A DNA stretch of 62,674 bases from Cesiribacter andamanensis AMV16 (GTDB taxonomy: Bacteria; Bacteroidota; Bacteroidia; Cytophagales; Cyclobacteriaceae): contig NZ_AODQ01000013.1 in assembly GCF_000348925.1 (NCBI RefSeq), positions 1-62,674 on the forward strand, read 5' to 3'. A program made the translations under genes and the position numbers. Of the stretch, positions 8,905 to 18,345 are shown piece after piece; positions within the stretch are counted from its first letter, which is position 1, and every line of letters starts with the position of its first letter. Below the pieces are notes generated by a model. The model searched no databases and was not told where the DNA came from. It worked only from the letters and a program-made list of their open reading frames with translations.

Positions 8905-10224
8905 TTAGGCGTGGGTGAGGTAGGTCTGGGTCTCGGCCACTTCCATCAGGCCTTCGGCCGTCAGGCCGGTCATGTCTACCGGCTTTAGCTCGTTGATGAG
9001 CATGGGGTCGTATTTGGCGGCTACCCGCACATAGTTTTCGGTAAAGCCGTGCATCATTCCGGCTACCACATCATCCTCAAACAACACAGTAGCCGTGCGG
9101 CCTATGTTCTGCTCGTAGAAGTAGCGCTTCTTTTTCTCGCTCAGGCTGCGCAGCATGCGGCTGCGGCGGTTGCGCTCCTTCATGGGCACTACCTGCTCCA
9201 GCTCGGCGGCAGGGGTATTGGCCCGTTCGGAATAGGTGAATACGTGCAGGTAGCTTACCGGCAGCTCGTTCAGAAACTGGTAGGTGTCCAGAAAGTGCGC
9301 CTCAGTTTCGCCGGGAAAGCCCACAATCACATCTACCCCTATGCAGCAGTGCGGCATCAGTTCCTTGATCTTGGCTACCCGCTCGGTGTAGAGCTCCCGC
9401 TGGTAGCGGCGGTACATGGCCTTTAGGATCTCATTGTTGCCCGATTGCAGCGGCAGATGAAAATGCGGCACAAAGCGGCGGGACTGTGCCACAAACGCAA
9501 TGATCTCGTTGCTGAGCAGGTTGGGCTCAATGGAGGAGATGCGGAAACGCTCAATGCCTTCAATCGCATCAAGGCCCTGCAGCAGGTCCAGGAAGCGCTC
9601 TTTGCGGCGGCCCTCCTGTATACCAAAATCCCCTATGTTCACCCCGGTAAGCACCACTTCCTTAATGTCGGTAGCGGCTATTTCGCGGGCCGATTCCAGT
9701 ATGTGCTCAATACTATCGGAGCGGCTTTTGCCCCGGGCCAGAGGTATGGTGCAAAAAGAGCAGTTGTAGTTGCAGCCGTCCTGTACCTTTAAAAAGGTGC
9801 GGGTACGGTCGCCGTAGGAGTACGCATTGTGAAAGGTATTGGCCTCGGAGATCTCGCTGGCAAGCACACGGGCAGCCGGTGCTTTCTCAAAGGTAGGAAT
9901 GAGGTCCAGCAGCCTGAATTTTTCGGCAGCGCCCAGTACGGCATCCACCCCGGGTATGTCGGAGATCTCCTGCGGCTTTAGCTGGGCATAGCAGCCGATG
10001 ATGGCCACATAGCCCTGGGGATTGATCAGCTGCGCTTCCCGCACAATCTTGCGGCATTTTTTATCGGCATTATCGGTCACCGAGCAGGTATTGATAATGA
10101 AGATATCGGGTGTGTCGGAAAACTCTACCTTACGGAAGCCGCGCTCCTCAAACTGGCGGCCAATGGTAGAAGTTTCGGAGAAGTTGAGCTTACACCCCAG
10201 CGTATAAAAGGCTACTTTCTTCAT
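8905..10224 (-). CDS. mtaB: tRNA t6A37 methylthiotransferase MtaB
   Basis: MtaB is a radical-SAM enzyme that converts t6A at position 37 of ANN-decoding tRNAs to ms2t6A. The 439 residues show the full methylthiotransferase layout. The N-terminal domain has the three auxiliary-cluster cysteines C11 (TLGCKLN), C47 (NTCSVT) and C78 (IGCYA). The radical-SAM motif CxxxCxxC lies at C151, C155 and C158 (DGCNYNCSFC), and a C-terminal TRAM-like region follows. The TLGCKLN start and overall length fit MtaB better than MiaB or RimO. It is a single gene with its own promoter side toward 10225 and is separated from the convergent neighbour by a strong hairpin. Confidence 0.93.
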   Translation of the reverse strand: MKKVAFYTLGCKLNFSETSTIGRQFEERGFRKVEFSDTPDIFIINTCSVTDNADKKCRKIVREAQLINPQGYVAIIGCYAQLKPQEISDIPGVDAVLGAAEKFRLLDLIPTFEKAPAARVLASEISEANTFHNAYSYGDRTRTFLKVQDGCNYNCSFCTIPLARGKSRSDSIEHILESAREIAATDIKEVVLTGVNIGDFGIQEGRRKERFLDLLQGLDAIEGIERFRISSIEPNLLSNEIIAFVAQSRRFVPHFHLPLQSGNNEILKAMYRRYQRELYTERVAKIKELMPHCCIGVDVIVGFPGETEAHFLDTYQFLNELPVSYLHVFTYSERANTPAAELEQVVPMKERNRRSRMLRSLSEKKKRYFYEQNIGRTATVLFEDDVVAGMMHGFTENYVRVAAKYDPMLINELKPVDMTGLTAEGLMEVAETQTYLTHA

Positions 10225-10687
10225 GCAGCTGCAAAATTACACAATCTTGATCTCTTGACCAACGAGCCTGCACGCCAGGAGGTTCCGGCTGTTGCTGTGA
10301 AAAGGGGTGCCCACTCGGCCTGCTGCTTCTCCATGGCAGAGTGACCCAGTGAGAGCAGCAGGCTGGCGGGTGGCTGGGGGCGATGGATGCAGCCGCTTGA
10401 ACCCCAGCCAGACAGAATCTGCGCCAAGATTTTTTTGCCGGGTTGGAAGGGGTTGCGTAAGCTTTTGCCTCCGGATGGCGCTGTTTCCTAAACAGACTTT
10501 CCCAGGCCAGAAGTGGGAAGCGGGGAGCCAGGGGGCTGTTTGAGAGCCAGAAGAAGGGAAAAAGGGGTGCGGGCGTGTAGTGTGTTGTTAGGTAGGGTGT
10601 AAGGATGATCCGTTATTTACGCAGCATGTGCAGGATCTGGACTGTATCTTCATCCTTTCATTTAGGTAGCCAAAAGAACGCCGGAAA
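10225..10687. other. 463-base intergenic region between divergent genes
   Basis: No convincing gene is seen here. The short open frames in it have no recognisable protein features. It should carry the promoters of mtaB (minus) and the NarL-type regulator (plus), but I could not identify a clear Bacteroidota promoter (TTTG/TAnnTTTG) or an RNA gene. Confidence 0.5.
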
Positions 10688-11335
10688 ATGGGAGGAGAGG
10701 TACGAATAGTAGTGGCGGATGATCACCGGATGGTGCGCAAGGCATGGCAGCTGTTGCTGTCGGCAAAACAGCAGTATACCGTTGTGGGCCAGGCGGCCAA
10801 TGGCGCCGAAGTGCTGCAGCTGTTGCAGACGATGCGGGCCGATCTGGTGCTGATGGACCTGGACATGCCCGTAATGAACGGCTTTGATGCTACCGAACAG
10901 ATCAAAAAGCGCTATCCCTGGATCAAGGTGATTGGCCTTACCCAGCAGAAGGAAAGCGGCTATATCAAAAAACTGTTTGCGCTGGGCGCCTCTGCCTACC
11001 TCACCAAGAATGCATCGGACGAGGAGCTGTTTGAAGCCCTGGAACATGTGCTGGACGAAAAACGCTACCTTTCCAGGGAAGTAAGCGATGTGCTGAGCAA
11101 AAGCCTGCTTACCCCCCCTTCTGAAGGATCTGCCGATCAGGTATTCATGGGGCTTTCGGCCCGCGAGATTGAAATCGTTAAGCTGATTGCGTCGGGCCAT
11201 ACCACTCTGCAGATCTCCAATACGCTGCACCTGAGCATCAAGACCATTGAGAGTCACCGGCGTAACATTTTTAAGAAGCTGCAGGTTAAGAATGTAGCCC
11301 AAATGATTGGCAAGGTAAAAGACAGAATTGTATAG
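10688..11335 (+). CDS. NarL/FixJ-type response regulator (REC + LuxR HTH)
   Basis: This 215-residue regulator has a receiver domain (residues 5-120) with acidic pocket D11/D12, phospho-acceptor D57 in LMDLDMP and the conserved lysine in YLTKNAS. The LuxR-type helix-turn-helix at about 150-210 includes LSAREIEIVKLIASG and the recognition-helix segment LSIKTIESHRRNI. It is a DNA-binding transcription factor controlled by phosphorylation. The following HisKA_2 kinase at 11445 is a plausible partner, separated by about 110 bases. Its target genes are unknown. Confidence 0.92.
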   Translation: MGGEVRIVVADDHRMVRKAWQLLLSAKQQYTVVGQAANGAEVLQLLQTMRADLVLMDLDMPVMNGFDATEQIKKRYPWIKVIGLTQQKESGYIKKLFALGASAYLTKNASDEELFEALEHVLDEKRYLSREVSDVLSKSLLTPPSEGSADQVFMGLSAREIEIVKLIASGHTTLQISNTLHLSIKTIESHRRNIFKKLQVKNVAQMIGKVKDRIV

Positions 11336-11444
11336 GGAGCGGATAGTAGCTGCTCCCGATTTTTTAAGCTGGAGGCCCATTGCCCGCAGGCAGAAGGTAG
11401 CCCCTTACCCCCTTTGTACGCATCGGGAATTTTTTTTAAAAAGC

Positions 11445-12458
11445 ATGAATTCAGCTCTTTCCCTACTTGAGTTTACATCCCTTCATCAGTTCCGGGCGGT
11501 ATATGAGCCGGTGAGTGACCTGGTGTTTCTCATCGACCTCCATAACCATGCCATTGTAGCCGCCAATCCGGCCTTTAGCCAGCTGATTGGCGAAAATGGC
11601 GGGCTGCCCGGCCTAAATGCCGATAGCCTCATACCGGCAGACGTATTCCGGCAGCTGCCCCTGCTGGATGTGCACACCCTCAGCATGTGCCGGCCCGGCA
11701 GCGATCCCTTTGAGGTAGTGCTGCAGCTGCTGCCGGCCCGCATTGGCGAAGAACTCTATTATCTGTGCATCGCCCGTGAAAGCGAGCGGGCCGAGCTGGA
11801 AGACCTTATTGCCGCCGCCGAAAAGGAAAAGCGGGCCCTGTTGAGCGAGGTGTACCACCGGGTAAAGAACAATCTGAACATTATCCTCAGCCTGCTGAGC
11901 CTGCAGCTAAACCGGGTGCAGGAGCCCAATGCCCGCCACCTGCTGCTGGAGAGTAAAAGCAGGATCTATACCCTGGCCCTGCTGCAGGAACGGCTCTATG
12001 CCTCGCCCCGGCTGTCGGAGATCAGGGCAAATGACTATCTGGTCAAGCTTATGCAGGCCGTGCTGGCCTCCTTTCGCATGCCTGGCCAGGAGATAGCGCT
12101 TCAGCACCAGATCAACGCTGCCTGGATGAATGTAGATCAGCTCCTGCCCCTGGGGCTAATTGTGCATGAGCTGCTGGCCAATGCCGTACAGCATGCCTTT
12201 AGCGCCCGCACAGATGGCCGAATTGAGGTAACACTGGCCGAGCCAAGCTCCGGCAGATGCCGGCTGACCGTGCGTGACAATGGGAGCGGGCTGGCAGACC
12301 CAACGCTTTATGCTACTCCCAAAAGCGGAAGCCTGGGCGCCCAGCTGGTGCTTAACCTGGTGCGGCAGCTAAAAGGTGAGCTGCAGCTGACCAGTACCTC
12401 TGCAGCGGGCACCACGGTACTTGTTGAATTTCCTTTTATACCGGAGCATGCCGCATAG
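11445..12458 (+). CDS. PAS-HisKA_2 sensor histidine kinase, soluble
   Basis: The start at ATG 11445 (MNSALSLL) is preferred over an in-frame upstream start at 11328. That one would overlap the preceding gene and add a segment with no family resemblance. The 337 residues hold a PAS-like sensor domain (about 18-110, with AANPAFSQLIGE), a HisKA_2 dimerisation segment with phospho-acceptor H138 in EVYHRVKNNLN, and a HATPase with N-box HELLANAVQHAF and G-box DNGSGLAD. It has no membrane helix, so it senses an intracellular cue. The stop codon overlaps the start of the next gene by 11 bases, implying translational coupling with the REC-kinase hybrid. Confidence 0.9.
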   Translation: MNSALSLLEFTSLHQFRAVYEPVSDLVFLIDLHNHAIVAANPAFSQLIGENGGLPGLNADSLIPADVFRQLPLLDVHTLSMCRPGSDPFEVVLQLLPARIGEELYYLCIARESERAELEDLIAAAEKEKRALLSEVYHRVKNNLNIILSLLSLQLNRVQEPNARHLLLESKSRIYTLALLQERLYASPRLSEIRANDYLVKLMQAVLASFRMPGQEIALQHQINAAWMNVDQLLPLGLIVHELLANAVQHAFSARTDGRIEVTLAEPSSGRCRLTVRDNGSGLADPTLYATPKSGSLGAQLVLNLVRQLKGELQLTSTSAAGTTVLVEFPFIPEHAA

Positions 12459-13530
12459 TGTACTGATAGTAGAGGATGAGGTGATTGCGGCCCTCTCCCT
12501 GCAGGAAACCCTGCACCAGCTGGGCTATAGCGTATGCGGACTGGCCTCAGGCAGTGAAGAAGCCTTACAGGCTGTGCGGCAGCAACAGCCGGATCTGGTG
12601 CTTATGGACATAAACCTGGGCGAGCAGCAGGATGGCATACAGCTTGGCCAGACCATCATGCAGGCGTACGGCCTGCCGGTGGTCTTTTTAACGGCCTATT
12701 CTGATAGGGGCACTATAGAACGGGCAAAGGAAGCCTTCCCATACGGCTATATGATCAAGCCCTGGCAGGAGGCCGAGCTGCTGGCCACCCTGGAAACAGC
12801 CCTGTACAAGCACCTTGCCGACAAGCGGCAGTTTGAGCTGCAGCAAACCCGCAACAAGTTTTACACCATCATTGGCCATGATCTGCGCAGCCCGCTGGCG
12901 GCCTTGTCGGTTTCTACCCGGGCTTTGCTCAAGCATCTGGATGCGCTATCGCCAGATGATCTAAGAGAATTTATCAGTGATATTCACCATACGGTAGAAA
13001 ATCTGTATGCCTTTACCGATAACCTGCTGGAGTGGTCCAGGCTGCAGTCGGGCAGGCTGGAGTACCGGCCGCAGGCAGTAGCCGTACAGCCCCTGGCCGA
13101 GGAGGTACTGGCATTGCTGGAAAGCCATGCCCGCAACAAAGGGGTGCAGGTGCGCCTGCAGGCAGCTGCCCGGCTGCAGGTGCAGGCCGACCGGAACATG
13201 CTGCATACCATACTACTCAACCTGCTGAGCAATGCCATTAAGTTTTCCTATCCGGGCAGCGAGGTGTGGCTGGAGGTGTCCCGGCAGGATGCTGCCCGCC
13301 TAGAGCTGCAGGTACGGGATAGGGGCAGGGGTATACCTGCCCAACAGCTGGCGAGTCTCTTCGATTTTAAAACAGCCATTCATACCCCCGGCACACAGGA
13401 AGAGAAGGGCACCGGCCTGGGCCTGCTGCTTACCAAAGAATTTGTAGAGGCCCATGGCAGCCGGCTGGAGGTTAGCAGCCAGGAGGGGGTGGGGACCTGC
13501 ATTCGCTTTTTCCTGCCCCTGATCACTTAA
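12448..13530 (+). CDS. hybrid receiver-histidine kinase (REC-HisKA-HATPase)
   Basis: From ATG 12448 (MPHSVLIVEDE) the product is 360 residues. An N-terminal receiver domain has D54 in LVLMDINLG and a conserved lysine in YMIKPW. A classical HisKA domain has H144 in IIGHDLRSPL. The HATPase has N-box LLNLLSNAIKF, G1 DRGRGIP and G2 GTGLGL. A receiver placed in front of a kinase suggests that an upstream kinase, probably the coupled HisKA_2 kinase, phosphorylates it to tune a second kinase. The last 4 bases overlap the 3' end of the convergent receiver gene. Confidence 0.92.
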   Translation: MPHSVLIVEDEVIAALSLQETLHQLGYSVCGLASGSEEALQAVRQQQPDLVLMDINLGEQQDGIQLGQTIMQAYGLPVVFLTAYSDRGTIERAKEAFPYGYMIKPWQEAELLATLETALYKHLADKRQFELQQTRNKFYTIIGHDLRSPLAALSVSTRALLKHLDALSPDDLREFISDIHHTVENLYAFTDNLLEWSRLQSGRLEYRPQAVAVQPLAEEVLALLESHARNKGVQVRLQAAARLQVQADRNMLHTILLNLLSNAIKFSYPGSEVWLEVSRQDAARLELQVRDRGRGIPAQQLASLFDFKTAIHTPGTQEEKGTGLGLLLTKEFVEAHGSRLEVSSQEGVGTCIRFFLPLIT

Positions 13531-13889
13531 CGAAGCTGCTCCAGGAGCTGGTGCAGCTCCAGCATGTTTACGGGCTTTACCAAAAACCCATCTACCCCGG
13601 CAGCTTCTATGCGGGCCACTGTTTGGGGCTCTGAATTGCCGCTAATGATGATCACATGGGGAGAGGCCAGCTGGCGGATCGCTTCCAGGGTTTCAAGTCC
13701 GTCCAACCCCTTGCCCAGTTTTATATCCAGCAGCACCAGATCTACCGGCTGTTGGGCCAGCAGCTGCAGTGCCTCCCGGCCGCTGGGGCAAACGTCCACT
13801 ATGGTATAGCCGCTATCTTCCAGTTCTGCCGCCAGCGCCATGCCTATTACAGCTTCATCTTCTATTATCAGGATTTGCTCTACAGGCAT
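13527..13889 (-). CDS. single-domain response regulator
   Basis: A stand-alone receiver of 120 residues: acidic residues E10, D11 and E12 (IIEDEA), phospho-acceptor D55 in LVLLDIKLG, the S/T position in IISGNS and lysine in FLVKPVN. It has no output domain, so it probably acts as a phosphate shuttle or CheY-like adaptor. It is transcribed right after the giant PAS/GAF kinase on the same strand (17-base gap), which is the natural phosphodonor. Its end overlaps the convergent hybrid-kinase gene by 4 bases. Confidence 0.9.
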   Translation of the reverse strand: MPVEQILIIEDEAVIGMALAAELEDSGYTIVDVCPSGREALQLLAQQPVDLVLLDIKLGKGLDGLETLEAIRQLASPHVIIISGNSEPQTVARIEAAGVDGFLVKPVNMLELHQLLEQLR

Positions 13890-13906
13890 GCGGTCGGTTT
13901 CAGGTA

Positions 13907-16900
13907 CTACATTGGAGAAGTATCGGTAAAAGTGATCAGAAAGTGTGCGCCGCCCTCGGAGTAGGAGTGCAGGCTGCCGCCCAGCTGGCGCACAAGGCTA
14001 TTGACCAGCTGCATGCCCAGGCTTGTAGATTGGCTGCTCTCAAACTGGGCGGGCAGGCCGTGCCCGTTGTCGCTCACTTCCAGGGAATACAGGTCCCCTT
14101 TTTGTTTAAACTTAACCGCTATAGCTCCCTCTTGTTTTCCATGGAAGGCATACTTATAGGCATTTGTGATCAATTCATTTAAAATTAATCCACAAGGTAC
14201 GGCCTGTACAATATCCAGATCTGCGGCATCGGCCTGTATCTGCAGCTGCACACTGGTCTGGCTGCTTCTGAAAGAATAGGAGATGCCCTGGGTGAGCTCC
14301 TGAATGTACTTCTGAAAGTTGATACGGGATAAGTTCTTGTGCTGGTAGAGCAGCTCGTGGGTAAGGGCCATGCTTTTAATGCGCTGCTGACTTTCCCGGA
14401 AAAGCGTACGCACCTCGGGCTGCTGGCTGTGGCGGGCCTGCAGGCTCAGCAGGCCCGAGATGATGGCCATGTTGTTTTTAACCCGGTGGTGAATTTCCTT
14501 CAGCAGCACTTCCTTTTCCTGCAGTGACTGGTGCAGGTTGGCTTCTACCTGTTCCCTGGCCAGCATTTCCTGCTGCATTTTGGTGAGGGTGGTTGCCAGG
14601 CGGGCAGTCTTTTGGGTTACCTTGGCCTCCAGTTCGGCATTGAACTGGCGCAGCAGCTCCTCGCTGTTCTTGTGCTCGCTGATGTCGGCAAGGGCGCCGG
14701 TGATGCGAATGGCCCTGCCGTCAGCATCCCGGATCACATAGCCCCTGTCTTTCACAAATTTATAGGAGCCATCGGCGCAACGGTAGCGGTATTCAATGGT
14801 CCACTCGGTGCGCAGGCTGTTCACTACCCTGGTCAGGTTAGCCAGTACCCGATCCCTGTCCAGGGGGTGCAGGTGGTCCGACCAGTAGGGTAGGCTTCCC
14901 AGGCTGGGATCCTGCCCAAAGAGTGTGGCATAGCCTTCCCCAAAATAGCCTTTCTTATTTACCAGATCCCAGTCCCAGATGGCATCCTGGGTGGCTTTGG
15001 TCACCAGGCGGTAGCGCTCGTTGATGATCCGCAGCTCTTCTTCGGCCTGCTTGCGTTCGGTAATGTCTATGGCATGGGCCATAATGGAGGTTTCTGATCC
15101 GTGATGGAAAAGGGTCAGGTACACCTCAACAGGGTACAGGCTGCCATCCCTGCGTTTGTGGGTGGTCTGGTAGGTCAGGCTGTTTTCCTGGCCTATCAGC
15201 AAGGGGTGAAACAGTTTTTTGTACTGCAGCCGGTCATAGTCGGGGTTTACATCCAGCGGGCTTAAAGATGCCAGTTCATTGCGTTGATACCCCAGGTTGT
15301 CGAGTCCCTTTTTGTTGATATAGGAAAATTTGCGGGTAATGGTGTTGATAATATAGACCTCATTGCCACTGTCTTCCACGGCCTGATTCAGCTTCAGGAG
15401 TTCTTCCTGCGCCTGTCGTTTCTGCGCAACGTCTATGAATATGCCTACCAGGTATTTGAACTGTTGCTGCTCGTCCAGCACGGCAGTGCAGCGCAGGTAA
15501 AACAGGCGAATGCTCCCATAGGCATCATAAATATCAATATCGCCCTCCCATTGGCCCAGGGCATACAGATCCTCAATGATGCGGGTGGGTACGGCCGGGT
15601 CTACAAACATTCCCCTGGGGCCCCCTATGGCATTCATGCGGGGCACATCCCAACCCAGCGTACTCAAAAAGGCGGCATTGGTGTACACCACTTCCTCGGG
15701 GCTGGTGGCAATACCAATTGCATCAGAGGTGTTTTCAATGGCAATCATGATGCGCTCAAGTTCCTCCCGCTGCTGCTTTTGCTGGGTAATGTCGCGGCCC
15801 ACCAGGTAAATAAGGTTGTCTGCCAGCGAGGATTGCGTGGTAAAGGCCAGCCAGCGGTAGCTTGCATCCTTGCAGCGTATGCGCAGCTCCAGGTTCTGGC
15901 AGGTATCGCCGCGGTAGATCTTTTCAAGCGCGGCCCGCCCCCTTTCAGCATCGTCGGGATGGATAAGCTCCGCCACCGGCAGCAGGCCGTAGTCGTCGGC
16001 CGAGTAGCCCAGCAGCTCCTGCAGGGCCGGGTTGGCCCGCTTGGGCAGCCCGTCAAAGCCTATAATGCAGAATAGGTCTGGGGTAAGGGTAAAGAATTTT
16101 TTAAAGGCTTCATTATTCTGCCGGCGTTCTATTTCGGCGCCCAGCTTTTCCATCAGGCTCTGCAGGTGGGCCGGATCAAAGTCTGGATTCTCCTGTCGCT
16201 GGGCGGCCCAGAGGCCTAGTACGCCCAGCGTTTTGTTGCGGTAAACGATGGGGATGGAAAAAAAAGCCTGTAAGCCACAGGCCAGGGCCACCCCTTTGCG
16301 CCGGATGCTGGCATCAAGCCGGATGTCAGGTACAAAGTAAGGTTTGCCGGTGCCAAAGAGGTGCTTCTTTTCGCTGGCCATGTCCCAGGTGCGGTCTATG
16401 GATGCGCTGGTTACCGGCCAATAGTCGTTGCCGGCTTCCCAGTAGGCTTTCATGCGGGTGTGGGTCTGGCCCAGCATGGGCATCCAGAACTCCCCATATT
16501 GAAAACCGGTATACTGGCATAGCAGCTGCAGTACGGCAGTGGCCCCCTCCTTGAGCGAATACGCAGAGCTGAGTGCCCGGCTGGTGTTGTTCAGCAGGGC
16601 CAGATCTTTCTCGTAGTCTACTTTTTTGCTGATGTCCTTGATGGTAAAGAAAAAGCGGCTTACGCGATTTCCTTCCGTTATGGCTCCAACGGCAATAGAA
16701 GCTGTAAAGGGAGCGCCCATACCCTTCATTTTACTTTCAATCTGCAGATTTTTCCCCTGCAGGATCAGGGGCAGACCTGTGCTGAGCTGGCTGCGGGCCT
16801 CTGCGGGCAGCAGATCAAGCAGATTGGTGGTCATCAGCGCTGCTGCCGGGCTGCCGGTCAGTAGTTCTGCATGCTGGTTGGCTATAGCTATTCTCCCCTG

Positions 16901-17080
16901 AACATCGGTGATGAAAATGGCATCCGAGTAATTTTCAATCAGGGAGCGATACAGTTTTTCGCTCTCCTTCAGGGCCTGTTCGGTATTTTTGCGTTGCGTA
17001 ATATCCTTGCAGATGTGCACGGAATGGGTTAGGCGGCCCTCCGGGTCCAGAAAGGGGGTGATGGCTGTATACACCCACAT
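13907..17080 (-). CDS. multi-PAS/GAF HisKA_2 histidine kinase, 3' part of a frameshifted gene
   Basis: The frame covers 1057 codons and begins in the middle of a PAS domain (WVYTAITPF), so it is the continuation of the gene piece at 17029-18063, not an independent gene. In order: the end of that PAS, a PAS (about 35-145), a GAF (about 155-310), four further PAS domains (about 315-800) with PAC tails such as DITERKQAEE, a coiled coil, a HisKA_2 segment with EIHHRVKNNM near residue 860, and a HATPase (LNELITNAYKYAF, DNGHGLP, LGMQLV). No membrane helix is seen. The output is probably the receiver at 13527-13889. Restoring one C in the run of four opposite 17081-17084 gives NGAPMWVYTAI, a normal PAS sequence. 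Confidence 0.88.
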   Translation of the reverse strand: MWVYTAITPFLDPEGRLTHSVHICKDITQRKNTEQALKESEKLYRSLIENYSDAIFITDVQGRIAIANQHAELLTGSPAAALMTTNLLDLLPAEARSQLSTGLPLILQGKNLQIESKMKGMGAPFTASIAVGAITEGNRVSRFFFTIKDISKKVDYEKDLALLNNTSRALSSAYSLKEGATAVLQLLCQYTGFQYGEFWMPMLGQTHTRMKAYWEAGNDYWPVTSASIDRTWDMASEKKHLFGTGKPYFVPDIRLDASIRRKGVALACGLQAFFSIPIVYRNKTLGVLGLWAAQRQENPDFDPAHLQSLMEKLGAEIERRQNNEAFKKFFTLTPDLFCIIGFDGLPKRANPALQELLGYSADDYGLLPVAELIHPDDAERGRAALEKIYRGDTCQNLELRIRCKDASYRWLAFTTQSSLADNLIYLVGRDITQQKQQREELERIMIAIENTSDAIGIATSPEEVVYTNAAFLSTLGWDVPRMNAIGGPRGMFVDPAVPTRIIEDLYALGQWEGDIDIYDAYGSIRLFYLRCTAVLDEQQQFKYLVGIFIDVAQKRQAQEELLKLNQAVEDSGNEVYIINTITRKFSYINKKGLDNLGYQRNELASLSPLDVNPDYDRLQYKKLFHPLLIGQENSLTYQTTHKRRDGSLYPVEVYLTLFHHGSETSIMAHAIDITERKQAEEELRIINERYRLVTKATQDAIWDWDLVNKKGYFGEGYATLFGQDPSLGSLPYWSDHLHPLDRDRVLANLTRVVNSLRTEWTIEYRYRCADGSYKFVKDRGYVIRDADGRAIRITGALADISEHKNSEELLRQFNAELEAKVTQKTARLATTLTKMQQEMLAREQVEANLHQSLQEKEVLLKEIHHRVKNNMAIISGLLSLQARHSQQPEVRTLFRESQQRIKSMALTHELLYQHKNLSRINFQKYIQELTQGISYSFRSSQTSVQLQIQADAADLDIVQAVPCGLILNELITNAYKYAFHGKQEGAIAVKFKQKGDLYSLEVSDNGHGLPAQFESSQSTSLGMQLVNSLVRQLGGSLHSYSEGGAHFLITFTDTSPM

Positions 17081-18063
17081 GGGGCACCATTTCGGGCCTG
17101 TACCTGTATCTCGCCTTTCCAGATCTCGCCTCTCTGCAAGGTGGCCCGCAGCTCATCGGCAGAAGCAGCCAGGGGGTGGTGGGCAGGATTGAATACCGCA
17201 TGCGGCCGGCCGTAAAGCTCCTCCCGGCTGTACTGGCTCAGGGCGCAAAAATTGTCGTTTACCCAGCTGATGCGCCCTTCGGCATCGGAGGTAGAAACAA
17301 TTGCCGAGGCATTGAGGGCAGCCTGCAGATCTTCCAGCTGCTTTTTGGCAGATTGTGCTTTTTGCTCAAGGGCTCTTTTTTCGGTCAGGTCTGAGAAGAA
17401 GATCAGCAGCCCTTCCTTGGAGGGGTAAATGCGGCTCTCCAGGATGCGCTGGTCCGGTCCGCCGGGGCCGTAGGGGTTTTCGGATACCCGCAGCTGCTGG
17501 CTGGCCAGGGCTGCCTGGCAATCCTGGTAAAATTGGCCGCCTACCTTAGCCGGAAACACCTCCTGCCAGATGTGCCTGCCTACCAGCTCCTGCTCACTGA
17601 GGTCCAGCAGGCTGCAGGCTTTTTTGTTGGCGTAGGTATACATCCAGTTGCTGTCCAGCGCCACCAGGGCATCAGAAATATGGTCGAGTGTGCTGCAAAG
17701 GCTGCCCTTGAGCTGAGGGGGGAGCTGGTCTGCCTGCTGGTCTGCTGCCTGCTCATCTGCTGCCCCACCTGACTCGTCTTCGGGCCTGCCTACCCATACC
17801 TGAAAGGGACCGGTGCTGCTCAGGCGCAGCTGCCAGCGAAACCGCTGATGCGTGCCGGCCACCGTAGCAATACCCGCCGTAAAGGCGGTATGCCTGTGGC
17901 CCTGCTTTACTTGCTGCAACGCCCGAGCAAATGAGGGCCTGTCGGCCTCCAGTATAAGATCTGCTAAGTGGGGGCGGGCGCCTGTTTGTGCGGCCAGTCT
18001 TGTAAAGGAACTACTCGCCCGGCTGATGCGCCCGTCAGCCTCTGTACAGCACACAATTCTCAT
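17029..18063 (-). CDS. N-terminal PAS part of the frameshifted multi-sensor kinase
   Basis: This frame encodes the N-terminus of the giant kinase. ATG 18063 is chosen over ATG 18102 because GGGGAGAG lies just upstream with good spacing, a rare clear Shine-Dalgarno site in this window. It contains a poorly conserved PAS-like region (residues 1-100), a Gln/Asp-rich linker, a PAS (about 120-235, DHISDALVALD and YANKKACSLLDLSE), a short coiled coil and the first two-thirds of a third PAS (VSTSDAEGRISWVNDNF). After NGAP the reading leaves the family sequence (CGCIQPSPP...) and stops at 17029. This is diagnostic of a frameshift near 17081. Rejoined, the protein would be about 1385 residues. Confidence 0.85.
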   Translation of the reverse strand: MRIVCCTEADGRISRASSSFTRLAAQTGARPHLADLILEADRPSFARALQQVKQGHRHTAFTAGIATVAGTHQRFRWQLRLSSTGPFQVWVGRPEDESGGAADEQAADQQADQLPPQLKGSLCSTLDHISDALVALDSNWMYTYANKKACSLLDLSEQELVGRHIWQEVFPAKVGGQFYQDCQAALASQQLRVSENPYGPGGPDQRILESRIYPSKEGLLIFFSDLTEKRALEQKAQSAKKQLEDLQAALNASAIVSTSDAEGRISWVNDNFCALSQYSREELYGRPHAVFNPAHHPLAASADELRATLQRGEIWKGEIQVQARNGAPCGCIQPSPPFWTRRAA

Positions 18064-18225
18064 ACGCTCTCCCCTGATTCTGGCTAGGCTCTTCTTCTGC
18101 AAAATACAAATGGTCCGGCTTGGCTGAATTAGAATATTTCAATTCTAACCAACTCCTAAATGTAGCACAAAGTGCCCGAAAATTGAGATAAGTGTAAGTT
18201 TTTCAATGATTTGTAAGGAGCATTT

Positions 18226-18262
18226 TAAGGGTATACCCTTAGGGGTGGTAAGGGTAAGGGTT
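18226..18262. promoter_or_regulatory. perfect 16-bp palindrome plus direct repeats, candidate operator
   Basis: TAAGGGTATACCCTTA at 18226-18241 is a perfect palindrome. The half-site TAAGGGT recurs directly at 18249-18255 and 18255-18261. The cluster sits between the divergent multi-PAS kinase and the sensor gene that opens the chemosensory cluster, where a shared operator is expected. The binding protein is unknown. Confidence 0.5.
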
Positions 18263-18345
18263 GAATTTCCATTAAATAATCATGTTTTGCGCAACATCTG
18301 CAGGGGGGTGCTTCTATCTTGTGAGTAACAAAGGCAACCACACCC

